DNA from: Triticum aestivum
Taxonomy: Eukaryota > Streptophyta > Magnoliopsida > Poales > Poaceae
Direction: 5' to 3'
Assembly: GCF_018294505.1 (NCBI RefSeq)
Contig: NC_057798.1
Span: 370,656,156-370,720,155, forward strand
Length of the DNA stretch: 64,000 nt
The translations under genes and the position numbers were made by a program. The notes below the pieces were generated by a model that saw nothing but the letters and a program-made list of their open reading frames with translations, had not been told where the DNA came from and made no database searches. Shown here one piece after another: positions 1 to 11,098 of this stretch. The first letter of the stretch is position 1. The number at the start of each line of letters is the position of its first letter.

Positions 1-392
1 ACATAGGTATGGAAAGCATGGTCAAAATGAACTTGCTTGATATGTTGATGAAAATAATAATGCCCTCGAAAACAACTTGTTACTATTCGTCACTTTCGAA
101 GAAAATCTATATTATACAGAAATAACATTCACATAAGCAAGCATTCTAGCAAGCAATTCTAACAATCATTAAAGAAATCAAAATGCAATTCATCAAATAA
201 AATCAATAAAGAAAATCAATAATAGAAAACCAACATAAAAGTCCAAGAAGAACTTCAAAGAAAACTACGAGAAAAACTACTAAGGAAAAGTCTAAGACTT
301 TACTACAAACAATAAAAATAGTTTTTATCCTACATAAAACTTAACAGCAAAAGAAAGCTCTAAACTAGTCAATCTCTCCCTATTTTTTTTAA
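1..392. other. AT-rich flank, nothing recognised
   Basis: AT-rich sequence with short poly-A runs. I see no coding region, MITE end or Helitron hairpin. A CTAG at 365-368 lacks the hairpin seen at the true Helitron ends and is probably chance. Confidence 0.5.
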
Positions 393-599
393 TCTTTCCC
401 TACTAATAAAGCGCCTATTGCTTCTGGTCGTACGTCGTCTGTAATTTTGTAAAAAAGCACTTCTCTTTTTGACAATTCAACCCGCGGTCCCTGTTTAAGT
501 GGATCTGGCAAAACGCTTCAATTTTGCACAAAACACCCTGTTTTTTGCGATATTCAACCCACTGTCCGAACAGATTTGTGTAAAGAAAAAGAAAACGCG

Positions 600-1015
600 A
601 CCACACGAGGAGCACGGGCTCGCCTCCTCTCCCTCATCGCCGCCGCCGCCGCCACCACCAATGCCGGCCGTTTCCGGCGACCTCCGGCGCCGCGCAGCAC
701 GCCCCCGAACTCCCCACGGTCCGCGCCTCCCTACCCTCCGTCCATATTCTCCGCTCCCATCCTCTACCGCCCGCTCACAACCCCACCCCCCGTGGCTAGG
801 GTTTCGGGCAGGGCTTCGCCGGAGCCACGAGCGCGATGACGGCGGCGGTGACTCGGAGCCACGAGCGTGATGGAGGCTGGGAAAGGACTGCAGCACTACT
901 ACTCGCGATGACAGGATGGTGTGTGCGCTGCCCCAAGGCCGGAGCCCACCGAGTCGTGCAATCAACCCTGCTGCTTCCTCCAGTCGTCCCTCCTCCATAG
1001 CTGCATCTTGGTGAG
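600..1015 (+). pseudogene. GC-rich captured gene fragment in Helitron A
   Basis: A block very rich in CCG/GCC triplets starts just inside the unit and stops sharply near 1015, where AT-rich sequence resumes. Open frames exist on both strands, as GC-rich sequence allows, and none matches a family I know. The AGGGTTTCGG-like stretch near 796 and the proline- and arginine-rich translations look like a grass 5' UTR and first exon. Units B, D, E, F and H carry similar blocks in the same place. Capture from a host gene is inferred. Confidence 0.4.
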
Positions 1016-2223
1016 ATCCCTTCCACCCAAGCCTTCCCTCTTTCTTTCTTTTTAAAACTGATTCCCAATTCCTTGATCAAACCATGCTCCTCTGCTCCTG
1101 TAGGTCTTTCTTAGCTACCAGTACAATGCAGATTGCTTTCTCTATTCAAGTGATTTGGTTGTCTATGTATTACCTGAACTCCAAGGGAACCAACTTACAT
1201 GGCGTATTGGATGGCGATCAGTAGATGTTTTCCTGATTTGTTCACTTCTTTTTAATAGGTCCTGTCAGATTACAAGCATGAGCTTTGTGCAATTGGCAGA
1301 AATCTGTTTGTAATCAATCAAAGACAATGAGAACATTTACTGAAATCTTTGTATGTGTTGATCCTATGAATTGCTTTGATTGGAAGTCCAACGACGATCT
1401 CATCTTATAAGGAACTCACTTTTCAAACATATGCATTAGTAGTTTTTATCTCTTTGCTTTTGCCTTCTGAACATATTGGATTCACTAATGAGTAGTTAGC
1501 AAATGCAAATCATTGTATATTGTTAGTTATGTGTCTTTTCATATGAAATACTATTATTTTGGGGAAGGCATATGGCTGAGTTTTAATAAAACTCCTCAGA
1601 TTTTGTATAGTGAGATTGTCTTCAGCAAACAAGATCTGTATTATTATTGGGGTTCTTTTATTTTTGTTCTAGGTGTTACTAGTAAACATACACGTGCAAC
1701 GCACGTCTCGATCAAAGCATCCTATGAAATTCGTGTGGGTACTGAATTCTGAATTCATATTGAGATTAATTAACTTCCATGTAAATGGAGCTTACTTTAT
1801 ACTACTCCCTCCGTTGACAACAACACATGAAAAATAGTAATAAATCCATGTAATAGCAGCATCTATGACGGCCGTATAGAGATTTAAATAATAAAAATGA
1901 ATGATAAAAAGGGTCTGCATGAAGCAATACAGTGCTATATGATATTGAACCACATTAAACACATTTGCAATCTTTAAATCTTTGCACATAGGGTTGGCCT
2001 TGTTTCAGAGGAGTTGTGCGGGTCATCTTCCTGATTAGTAACATTTGGTTTCAGGCCTTCAACTCTTCACCCCAAATCATTTTCTTTTGTAAATAATCTG
2101 CAAAAGAAAGACCAAATTAGGTTGAAAAAATCAAACCACATAAAACGGAACACCAGAACAATCAAATGTGTCATCTAAAGATAAATGCTTAACAAAGAGT
2201 GAATAAACCAATTTTGATTTCTA
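1016..2223. other. Non-coding interior of Helitron A
   Basis: AT-rich sequence without a convincing coding region. One Stowaway-like terminus (CTCCCTCCGTTG near 1805) has no partner and is probably a remnant. The reverse Helitron end at 1679-1710 is the only other feature seen. Confidence 0.45.
1679..1710 (-). mobile_element. Helitron 3' end in reverse orientation
   Basis: On the minus strand this reads ACGTGCGTTGCACGT, a perfect 6-bp hairpin with a GTT loop, then 8-10 bases and CTAGT. The architecture matches the plus-strand ends, but the stem sequence differs at both arms. I found no matching reverse 5' end to the right, so only this terminus of an older, truncated or nested element is supported. 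Confidence 0.55.
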
Positions 2224-2381
2224 CTCCCTCTGTTCCTAAATATAAGTCTTTTTAGAGATTCCAATATAAGCTACATACATATGTATATAAACATAGTTTA
2301 GAGTGTAGATTCACTCATTTTGCTTCGTATGTAGTCTATATTGAAATCTCTAAAAAAACTTATATTTAGGAACATAGGGAG
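2224..2381. mobile_element. Stowaway-type MITE
   Basis: A 158-bp element starts CTCCCTCTGTTCCTAAATAT and ends with an imperfect reverse complement of it. TA flanks both sides (2222-2223 and 2382-2383). The long inverted halves and TA duplication are diagnostic of Stowaway (Tc1/mariner) MITEs. It is non-coding and would be mobilised in trans. Confidence 0.9.
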
Positions 2382-3071
2382 TATACTACTAAAATCAGAT
2401 ATAGTCCTGATGGATCTCAGATATAATACAAAGGAGAACTAGTTTAATAGTAGGTTGAAGATTTTAAGAAAAGATCAATCTATTTTTTAGCAGTTGTGTT
2501 TCCAAACCAAATGATTTATATTGCAATAAAACTTGCCATGAGGATCCTTGGTTCAGTTGCTACCACAAAATATATATTATGAACACATGATGCTCTCAAT
2601 TATGAATCTCATCCTCGTGTTGATGCCACAAAAAAGGAAATTAGTTGCTAAACATCCTTGGTTCAGTTCGTGCAGCAACGGGACATCCACAACCCTTTAT
2701 GCTGGATACCCTACATCCACAGTATATACACAAACGCTTGCATGTGGATCTGAACCCTCCATGCCCAATCCTTTTATAATATACAACTAAAATAATATAT
2801 ATATTAAAAAAAGTGAAAAGAAAAGGAAAATTCCCTCTTCAGATGACACAAACAGGTCAGGTCAGACTACCTTACAGTGAGAGAGAAAAATTGATAGCAT
2901 GAATAGAGTGATATCAGCTGACCAAAAATGGTAGTTTCAGACGCCAATAGAAGATATGAACTCAAGGGGCCATGCACAAAAGACTAACATTAAAGGTGAA
3001 TCACAATACATGATAGAAAGTGCTACTGAAGCTTAGGTGAAGCAAATTACCCAAGAGAAAATATGTATCGA

Positions 3072-3290
3072 CTGTCGAAAGAGTGTAACCAGAAGGGGAG
3101 CCTTGGCGCAGTGGTAAAGCTGCTGCCTTGTGACCATGAGGTCACGGGTTCAAGTCCTGGAAACAGCCTCTTACAGAAATGTAGGGAAAGGCTGCGTACA
3201 ATAGACCCAAAGTGGTCGGACCCTTCCCCAGACCCTGCGCAAGCGGGAGCTGCATGCACTGGGGCTGCCCTGTCGAAAGAGTGTAACCAG
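3072..3290 (+). mobile_element. Au-type SINE with target-site duplication
   Basis: The body (3095-3269) begins GGGGAGCCTTGGCGCAGTGG and has RNA polymerase III boxes of a tRNA-derived SINE: box A near TGGCGCAGTGG (3104) and box B near GGTTCAAGTCC (3147). The tail region, ending near GGGCTGCC, matches the Au SINE family of Triticeae as I know it. Identical 21-bp direct repeats flank it at 3072-3092 and 3270-3290, a clean target duplication from retrotransposition. The intact duplication implies a fairly recent insertion. It encodes no protein and depends on LINE machinery. Confidence 0.95.
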
Positions 3291-5877
3291 GTCAGACCAT
3301 CATATAAAAGAGTGTGACCAGCAGCAGATTTCAGAGGGAAGTTGATTTTACCCCTAAATAAGATGATCCATTTGACATGCTGTAAATGGACTAATGAAAT
3401 AATGTAGAACTCCTCTGCAGATTGTACAAAGTGTCAAAAATGTGTTTAAGTAAAATGTAGAACAATGGAAGTAAAAGTTATACACCTGAATAAAGCATAA
3501 CCTACAAGAATCACAAGGGCTAAAAATTCAGAACGCAGAAAATTTACATATGCCAAGAAGGTCACTGACCAATAACCATGTGTACTTCCATATTATGCAA
3601 ACAAGGGATAAAAATTGTTTGATCTGCAGTTAATCACCTAAGCATTGGTTTAACACAGTGGTGCTACTTTTCTTTTTTGTCCAAAACGGAACCATCATGT
3701 CTTGAGTTTCCTAAACAACAGTAGACATGCATAAGAATCCCAGTACTCCTGTTAAAAAAAAGAATCCTAGTACTAATGTGCATCCAGTGATAACCAAATA
3801 TACAGCTCATTAGACAACCAAATATACACAAAAGCAAATATGCTAAAAAAGTCCTTTTGAAGCACAACAAAAACTTTGTATTCTACTTCTTGACCAAATA
3901 TAAAAATAATAATGTGTATCCAATGATTTTTTTACCCAATGCATGAATATAGATAATGCCACGTTACTCAATAACTATGTAAATGCCTGATGATACATGG
4001 TACTACAAACATGATTAGAGCATAACAGAAGGCTCCTGCAATGCTATTGTCATTGTTTTCTCCGATGATAGCTGTGAACAGGAAAAATAATACAATACTT
4101 GAATGTGATTCCATGTGGTTCTGAAGCCATTAAGGAAAAGGTTCATGACATAAAACCACTTTACCCTAGTCCTTGAAGATGATGTTTCACCAACTTACGT
4201 TCGATTCCTTGCAGCACTTCCTTCGGATTCTGGACCAAATTTTGTATGACTAAAGAAAATCACTTCCTATCCCAAAATTGACTAAAAATCTCAAGCGTTT
4301 CCATACTAAAAATCATAACTGGACCAAATTATTTTTAAATTTATCCAAGATTTGTTGCGCGCGATTGATATGTCCACCGACAGATTTTTGGTTTAGGGTC
4401 AGTGCTTTCAATTGGAGTAAGTCAGACATAAGACTAAGCATCAAATTTATGCCACCAATGTGTTTACAACATGGATAAATTAATATTTACTGAACACAAT
4501 TAAGAAAAAGCGATGCCAACTATATATTAGTTTATACCCGGAAAGTTACAGTACTGAACACAATTGAAGAAAAACCTATGCCAACTACAGATAGTCTATA
4601 CCGGAAAGTTACAGTTATTTTATACCTATAAAGAACTATTGTGCAATATGAACATTACAAATCGTGGATACATTGACAGGTTGATGGCATAGCAACAGAA
4701 TTACAACTATATGCATGTATCACTCCATTTTTTTACAAATTGTCAAACTTCGGAATCATCAGAAATATGTTATGATGCGCACCTCCAGATTTCCTCAAAC
4801 ATTTTCATTTCCACTAATATGAGAAGCATGTGACATAACAGATCATGTGTCCACTCAAATCTGTTTGCAATGAACCAACAAAATCTGAAGTGCAGGCATT
4901 TTGAAATTCAGTAAGACTGGGGCAAGAGAGCACTGACCGGCAGTATGCTGGCGGCAGAGGGCTCTGCGCCACCACGCTGGTGCGCACTCACGCACGACGT
5001 TGTTCGTCGGCGGCCACCCCGCGTGCGTCCACGTTCCCTGCTGAAAAGTTAAAAAGAAAGTCATTAGCCCTGACCATACAAATTCTTTTAAGATCACACA
5101 AATAACACAGAAAATCACATATTGTCTGCAACAGTATAGGCACTCAAGCAGGGATGTTTTTCCTTCATCGAGAAGAGAGCTTCTTTCTGATAGGATTTCG
5201 AATAGAAAATAAGAGTACGTGGCGATCTGCTTCCTATTTTACATAGCATACCAAATATTCAAAATGGTAAATTAGTTTTCGTGCAATAGGATAGTCTGAG
5301 TAAGAGTGGAAATAGAAGGGCACTACTTCTGTTACCTTCATATCATAATATGTGGAGGATACTCCCAATTGGTTCCTATATATAGCAAATCTGTGTAAAG
5401 AGTAAGAAGGTTTTTCCCTGCTACTTGAATCAGTGAAAGACAAAGAAGAATGTCTTTACCTTGACTTTACCTTGATAGGGTTTCAGAAAGAAGCATGTTT
5501 CAAATAGAGTCCGAGAGATACAAAGTGTCGCAATTGAGCAGAACAATTATGATTAAACGTGTAAGCTGTCCACCATTGCACGGTCGCGTGGATTTGTACT
5601 GTAGTCACCAAACAAAGTGGAAAAATAAGGTTAAAAATGATCATGATTGATGTTCAATCCTTTCATTGTCACAAAAACATTTTGGAAAATAGCAGTATAC
5701 GAAATTACGAATGCAACCACAACACCGCCCTGAATACTCGTCTAGAAATATACTTTTTCTGCAAAATTGACTGATCTTCACCACTGTCTATTACAGCTAC
5801 AAACATAATGCATACAATCATAACCACAAGCATCAAATTCTATTGTGTATGGAACATAAACTGGATCATATACTGGG
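3291..5877. other. Helitron A interior, no gene recognised
   Basis: Mostly AT-rich. A GC-richer islet at about 4915-5042 looks like one captured exon (minus-strand translation includes GTWTHAGWPPTNNVV), but I cannot assign it. No MITE ends, tRNA or repeats were seen elsewhere. Confidence 0.4.
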
Positions 5878-6262
5878 CAGCAGAGGCAGACCGGTGGGCC
5901 GCGGCGTTCTTGGGGCAGCAGAGGAGGACCAGCTTGGGTGGTGGTGGTGGTGGGGGGTGGCTGCTCACGGTCGCATGAGGACCGACGGCGGCGGCGGCGG
6001 CGGTTGAACCAGCGCAGGAGGCGGGGCCCGGCGAGGTAGGGGAGGCGTGCGGCCGGCAGGGTTGGGGAGGCGACCGACGGGGATGGCAGACCGGCGAGGT
6101 AGGGGAGACGTGCAGCCGGCGCGGGAGGGGAGGTGGGCGGCGCGGGAGGCAGGCCGGCGAGGGAGGGAAGGCGTGCGACCGGCGCGGGATGGGAGGCGGG
6201 CGTGCGAGAGGTCGTGCGGGGAGTTGTGCGCAGCGGTTTTTTTCTCTCGAAAGGGTGGGCAG
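5878..6262 (+). repeat. GC-rich block with imperfect internal repeats
   Basis: The block holds several diverged copies of a GGCGAGGTAGGGGAGGCGTG-like unit followed by a CCGGC-rich stretch (about 6031-6190), giving a low-complexity arginine-, glycine- and alanine-rich frame at 6047-6268. The edges are sharp against AT-rich sequence. It may be a captured GC-rich first exon expanded by local duplication. No domain is recognisable. Confidence 0.4.
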
Positions 6263-7257
6263 GGTTAGTGGCTTAAGCGTGGCTTGTAGTGTTAAACACC
6301 AAAAGATTAAGAGCCATTAGATTTTGACGATGGATGGTTGTGATTGTTTGGATCTACCCCTCTTATAGTGGTAGTAGATTGGGGCGTTTTTTTTCATGGT
6401 TGGAAACAAGATGTTCCTGATGTTGGAGCTCACAGAGAAGGGTATTATGATAGTCTACTTACTTCTGAAGGTGCATTAGAAGATAGTGGATGTCCAGATT
6501 CTTTGGCTTCAGAAAGGTGGTGATAAAAATCCTGAAGTATTTTCAGCGTTTTCCTCTTAAAATAGAGGGCAAATAAAGAAGGTACATAGTCGTGTTCATT
6601 GTCATGGAAAATTATTATCATTTTTGTTATCCTGAGTAGTTGTTGTTGGATGTTATTTGTCTCTTTGAAAAACATCTGATGTAAATTTGTTGTACTCCAA
6701 CTCACAAACCCTACTACTAGACCCAAAACCTACCACTAAATGGTTCCAAAAAATTGCATGTTATTGTAGAAGTCTTGATCAATATTCTCGTGTTACTGTT
6801 ATGTAGTAGACAAATTTTTATGCTAGGACATTTTTAACTTTTCTTATAGCAACTATTGCTCTGAAATTCTTTGCTAGTCTCTTACTTCTATTGACGGCAG
6901 AAAAAGAACACATTTGGGTACACCCACCAGGATAGTTTGTTCTATGTTTATCTTACTTTGGGGTTGCAGACCCAAAGATATCAAGATAACTCATTTACAT
7001 AGTATATTAAATCTCTTGATGGTATAGCATGACATTGGCAGGAATTATTGATGACTACTTTGATGGGTACTTTTCTGAAGAAATGATTGTCCCAGGTATT
7101 GTGATGCTCGCAGTTCTATCTTTCAATGCTTGCATATGCCATTGTGATACAAGAGTACTTCCAGATTTTGCAATGTTCATGATTCAGATTGACCATGATT
7201 GATACTGTTGTTTAAGATCATAAAATTTGTCATGTGGATTAAATAGGCACAGTTCAT

Positions 7258-7509
7258 TTGCTGAAGGCGGACGTCTACTCTACTCCCTGGGAGTGCTCCT
7301 GCTGGAGCTCCTCACCGGCAAGTCCCCGACGCACGCATCCATGCAGGACGGCGTCGGCGGCGCGCTCGACCTGCCGTCGTTGGTGCAGTCTGGTGGTGCG
7401 CGAGGAGTGGATGGCTGAGGTGTTTGACGTGGAGCTCGTGCAGCTGGGCGCCATCACTGATGAGGAGATGGCCGCGCTGCTGCAGGCACCCACAGAGCTA
7501 TGGGCATAA
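7258..7509 (+). pseudogene. Receptor-like kinase C-terminal fragment
   Basis: Pieced over two frames, the translation gives KADVYS, then GVLLLELLTGKSPTHA, then a leucine-proline segment, REEWMAEVFDVELV and EEMAALLQ. This is the end of the kinase domain (subdomains IX-XI) of plant LRR receptor-like kinases of the RLK902/RKL1 type, where KADVYSFGVLLLELLTGK is standard. At least two frameshifts are visible, one after KADVY and one near 7390 where an extra G breaks the QSVVREEW stretch. The catalytic loop, activation segment and whole extracellular part are absent. It lies alone in Helitron A, so capture of a single exon piece and decay is the likely history. It should be non-functional. Confidence 0.85.
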
Positions 7510-7629
7510 AGGCAGCAACTCGAAACTCGATGGTTTGCACACAGCAGCACAACACCACGGTCTGCATGCGGCATGACCAGCTCCACTCAGGATTCAAATT
7601 ATGTAGCTGTATAGGATACTCCCTTTTGT

Positions 7630-7945
7630 TCAGGTTTCCATGATATTTTTCAGTTGAATTCAGTTGCAGATTCATTCAACTCATCTCCATTGCCACACAC
7701 AGAAAGACTTTTATTTTTATTTTTCTTTAGTTTAGTTCAGATTTTCATTATTCCAATTTTGATTTTGGTTCAGTTTTGGTCAGGTTTTCATTGTTTTTCA
7801 GTTGAATTCAATTGCAGATTCATCCAACTCATCTCCGTTGCCATGCATAGAAAGGCTTAGATTTGATTTTGGGTCAGTTTAGTTCAGATTTTCATTATTT
7901 TCCAACTGGGTTTAGTTTAACATTCATCCAACTCATCTGTGAACA
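7630..7945 (+). repeat. Diverged tandem repeat, unit about 148 bp
   Basis: A CAGTTGAATTCAGTTGCAGA-like segment at about 7651 recurs at about 7799 with neighbouring CAACTCATCTCC and CACAGAAAG/CATAGAAAG sequence. A third, shorter copy follows at about 7874-7945. Copies differ by scattered substitutions, so the duplication is not recent. It directly follows the kinase fragment and may come from the captured gene's 3' flank. Confidence 0.6.
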
Positions 7946-10140
7946 CAATGATCAAGTGTCTCTCTGGTTAATCAGGTAACCTGGGCAGTACTGTTTGAGA
8001 TCGTTGGTGAGGGACTACTACCGCGAGCTCGGCCTGAGGAAAGATGCCGGCAGGGTGAGATCAAGAACATGAATTGAATGGTATGCAGTACTATTGGGCT
8101 TGGCATTATTTTTCCAGTGAATTGTGTTTTTCTCTGAGATGAATTAAGTGCACCAAATATATGTATCTAAATTATTGTAATCTTTATTGTTATCCATTAC
8201 GTCTAAAAATTGATGTTCAAAACTGTCTTCTGAGAGTAGTTTTAGTTGGTACAAGTTTCAGGCACCAAATACACAAGAATTATACTATCATAATAGATGT
8301 CGTTCTAGCAGTTCAACTCATTACGGTACAGAGGGAGTTTTTGCTAAATGAGAGGCATAAGCATGATCAGTTAAGCTGATTCAGTTTTATGCTTAGAAAC
8401 CAAATCACCTTTCACTCATTATTAGTGGTAATGGTTGTCTCTGTTTTTGTCTTGTCAAATATGTGCCTAGGCCTCTATGTTAACCAGTTCCAAAAACATG
8501 CCTGAAAAAATCTTGCTTGGACTTTTGAAGTTGTTCTGAGTGGATGCTGGTCATAGATGCGACGCGCCAAGCTCCCGCAACCGCAGCAGAGGAGCCGGAA
8601 CTTGCAGCAACATCTACGACACCCTCCCAACGAGCTGCAGGTAGGCCATGTCGTAGACGATGGACCGACGACAACCACCAGGTATGCCCTCTGCTCCTTG
8701 CCCTTCACGCTTGGAATCAACAAGTCCACATAATCTTCAGTGTTTCACAATTATGGTCTTCTTCATGTTCTCTGATCAGGTTGTAATATGATAATTATTT
8801 ATATGTATAAATGTTGAGTTTTTTTAGGGAATGTTGATGATTTCTGTCGGAGATTATGTTTCTACTTAATCATCAAACAAGGTGTTCGCTGGACGCAAGG
8901 ATAACCTATCAAGTAAGGTGTTCGTGCAGTAGGTTACATCTTACACATTTTTTATTTGGTGAACTATTATCTACTCGAGGATAAATTATGGCTAACATGC
9001 ATTTAATTATACTGTTGTTCGAAGGTGTAGTCAAATGGCAATACAAGTTATGGCTACAATGCTGCCAACGGCTACTACTACGGCGTCTTTATGGCTTCTG
9101 GAATATTGAACTTCAGGTTAATGAAACAACCGTGAAAGGTTTTCTAAGATAATCCTATATCTCTAGAACTAAAAACTAATTAATAATGTTGAATGGCATT
9201 ACTAACTCTATATTTTGTTTGCCTTGCACAAATCTAGCACCTTCTGAGGTGTTGCCCAGAGCATGCTGTTGAACATGGAGGGTTTGAGCTAAGAAATACT
9301 TGCAGGCTGCCAATGTATTAGTGGTTAGGCATTTTTAGATTTGTCATGTTTACATGTTTACCAGGGTAACCATAGCGGCTTCATTGCATCATACCCGAAA
9401 CTGAGATATTTGAAACGGTCCGAGGTGCTACTAGACCAGTAGATACAATTAATGATTATCTGTCCAGGCGACTCTCACATCATCCTGGGCTAGCTCCTCG
9501 ACTTGGACAACAACAATTGTTGATCAAGTCTACTCAGCCATCGCCATGCGATTGTTAGTAAATCAAGCATTCTTTTCAAGAATATTGTTCCAAGTACGTG
9601 AGAACCCGACCTTGCATGTGGCCGATTCAATTTGTTTACTGAAGAAATTAGTTTGAAAATGTTCAGTCTTACACATGTTCACACTATTATTGTTTCAAAA
9701 AAATAGGTTTGCATTTTTTTAAATCATAAAAATTCCCCCCAAAAGTTCCATTTTTACTAAAAAATTTCATTTAGAAATGTACAAAAATATCAAAACATTC
9801 TTTAAACAAAAAACACATGTTAAAAATGTGTTTTTTTAAGAAATGTTCTAATTTTCATAAACATTTATTATTTTTAAAGAAGTGTTCCAATTTTTACATA
9901 AACCTTAACTTCTATTAAAAATGAGGAAATTTTCATGTTTTCCAGAAAAGCCAAAAAGATGACTAACAAACTAATCCATGCAAAACTGCTCTTCCATCTT
10001 ATGAAGAATGCTAAGTTGGCTTCTTCATGCCCAAAATTAATTCTACAAAAAGTAATAATCAGCTTTACCTTATTATCGATGTTTAATAAAATTGGATATA
10101 TAAAATGGTGCACAATGAAATATGAAGCAGGTTGTGCCTC
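7946..10140. other. Helitron A right part, no gene recognised
   Basis: AT-rich sequence with small GC-richer islets at about 7977-8060 (translation includes SLVRDYYRELGLRK) and 8540-8690, which look like exon scraps. From about 10,060 the sequence matches the 3' regions of units B and E, including ATTATCGATGTTTA and GAAGCAGRTTGTGCC, which marks the conserved family 3' end. Confidence 0.45.
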
Positions 10141-10177
10141 TTTTTTCGCCCGGTGCAACGCACGGGCATTTGTACTA

Positions 10178-10337
10178 CTCCCTCCGTTCCTAAATACTTG
10201 TCTTTCTAGGCATTTCAACAAGTGACTACATACGGAGCAAAATGAGTGAATCTACACTCTAAAATATGTCTACATACATCCGTATATAGTAGTCATTTGA
10301 AATGTCTAGAAAGACAAATATTTAGGAACGGAGGGAG
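10178..10337. mobile_element. Stowaway MITE inside the Helitron CTAG terminus
   Basis: A 160-bp element starts CTCCCTCCGTTCCTAAATAC and ends in its reverse complement GGAACGGAGGGAG. The flanking TA dinucleotides are at 10176-10177 and 10338-10339. Removing the element and one TA restores TGTACTAGT, the normal Helitron end, so the MITE landed in the TA of CTAG after Helitron A was in place. Confidence 0.93.
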
Positions 10338-10599
10338 TAGTATATATCTCCCTAATCTCTCCCTAATAATAAAGCACGGATTGAGTCTCCGGGTTCACCG
10401 TCGCTGCGTTTTTGCAAACAAGTCCCTCATCTTTTATGAAATCAACCCGCACTCCATATGGGCATCATCAACCGGGTAGAGGAAAAAAACACGTCATCGT
10501 CGGTCTCGCACACGAAGGAGCAGTCCGTCTCCAACACGAACACGAGTGCGAACTAAAAAAGTCTATCTGTCGCTGATTTTCCCCTCATCCCTGTCTCTT

Positions 10600-11097
10600 C
10601 TGATCTCTCTCACCTCTCGTTGCTTTCCGCCGTCGACTGATTCCGAAAAGCGTCGCGCTCGACGCAGGCGTGCTCGCTGCCGCCGCCGCCGCGCCCCCGT
10701 CCCCCTCTCCCCGGTGCCCGTCCTCTTTCCACCGTCGCCGAATCCGGACGAGACCGGCAGGATCCGCCGCATCTCACGCCCGCGTCCCACCGTGGCTTTC
10801 GGCGGCATCGGGGGCGCCGGTCCGCCCCCGCTCCTCCGGGGCTGGCAGAACGGCGGAGCGGCGCTCTGGTCAGGTTCCTCTGCTTCGAGGGCGACGCGTG
10901 GGCTGATGTCGAGGGCGAGGCGGTTGTGCCTCTGCGCCGGGCGTTCCTGGACGGGAGGGTGGTCGCAGAGGCCGTGTATGGTGGCAGGGAGTTCCTGTTC
11001 GACTTCCTGTGGATGGTGCGCATCGACGCTGGCACCGCCGAGGTGGTCGCCATGGGCTGGATTGACCGCGGGGCCTGCTTCTTCCCTGTGCCTTCAC
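10600..11097 (+). pseudogene. GC-rich captured gene fragment in Helitron B
   Basis: A GC-rich block just inside the header translates to proline- and arginine-rich frames. A segment containing SPNPDETGR is echoed by SPNPDEIGR in unit E (25,500), so B and E captured related sequence or share ancestry. Two partly open frames run through it. At about 11,097 it joins Copia integrase sequence abruptly. I do not recognise the source gene. Confidence 0.45.
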
Positions 11098-11098
11098 A

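Larger units (their letters stand above)
393..10341 (+). mobile_element. Helitron-like unit A (non-autonomous, composite)
   Basis: The left end reads TCTTTCCCTACTAATAAAGC after an A; a second TCTCTCCC start at 373 is an alternative. The right end has hairpin CCCGGTGCAACGCACGGG at 10149-10166 (7-bp stem, AAC loop, one bulged base), then 8 bases, then CTAGT, which is split by a Stowaway MITE. TC start, 3' hairpin, CTAG end and an A/T target match the Helitron definition. About 120 bases in, the header contains AACCCGCGGTCC, shared with later units. The interior holds a GC-rich gene scrap, a reverse Helitron end, a Stowaway, an Au SINE and a receptor-kinase fragment. No Rep or helicase is visible. 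At nearly 10 kb it may be two or more merged insertions, so its unity is inferred from the ends only. Confidence 0.65.

Noticed and set aside
365..368. CTAG as the 3' end of another Helitron before unit A
   Set aside because: No hairpin of the family type lies in the preceding 30 bases.
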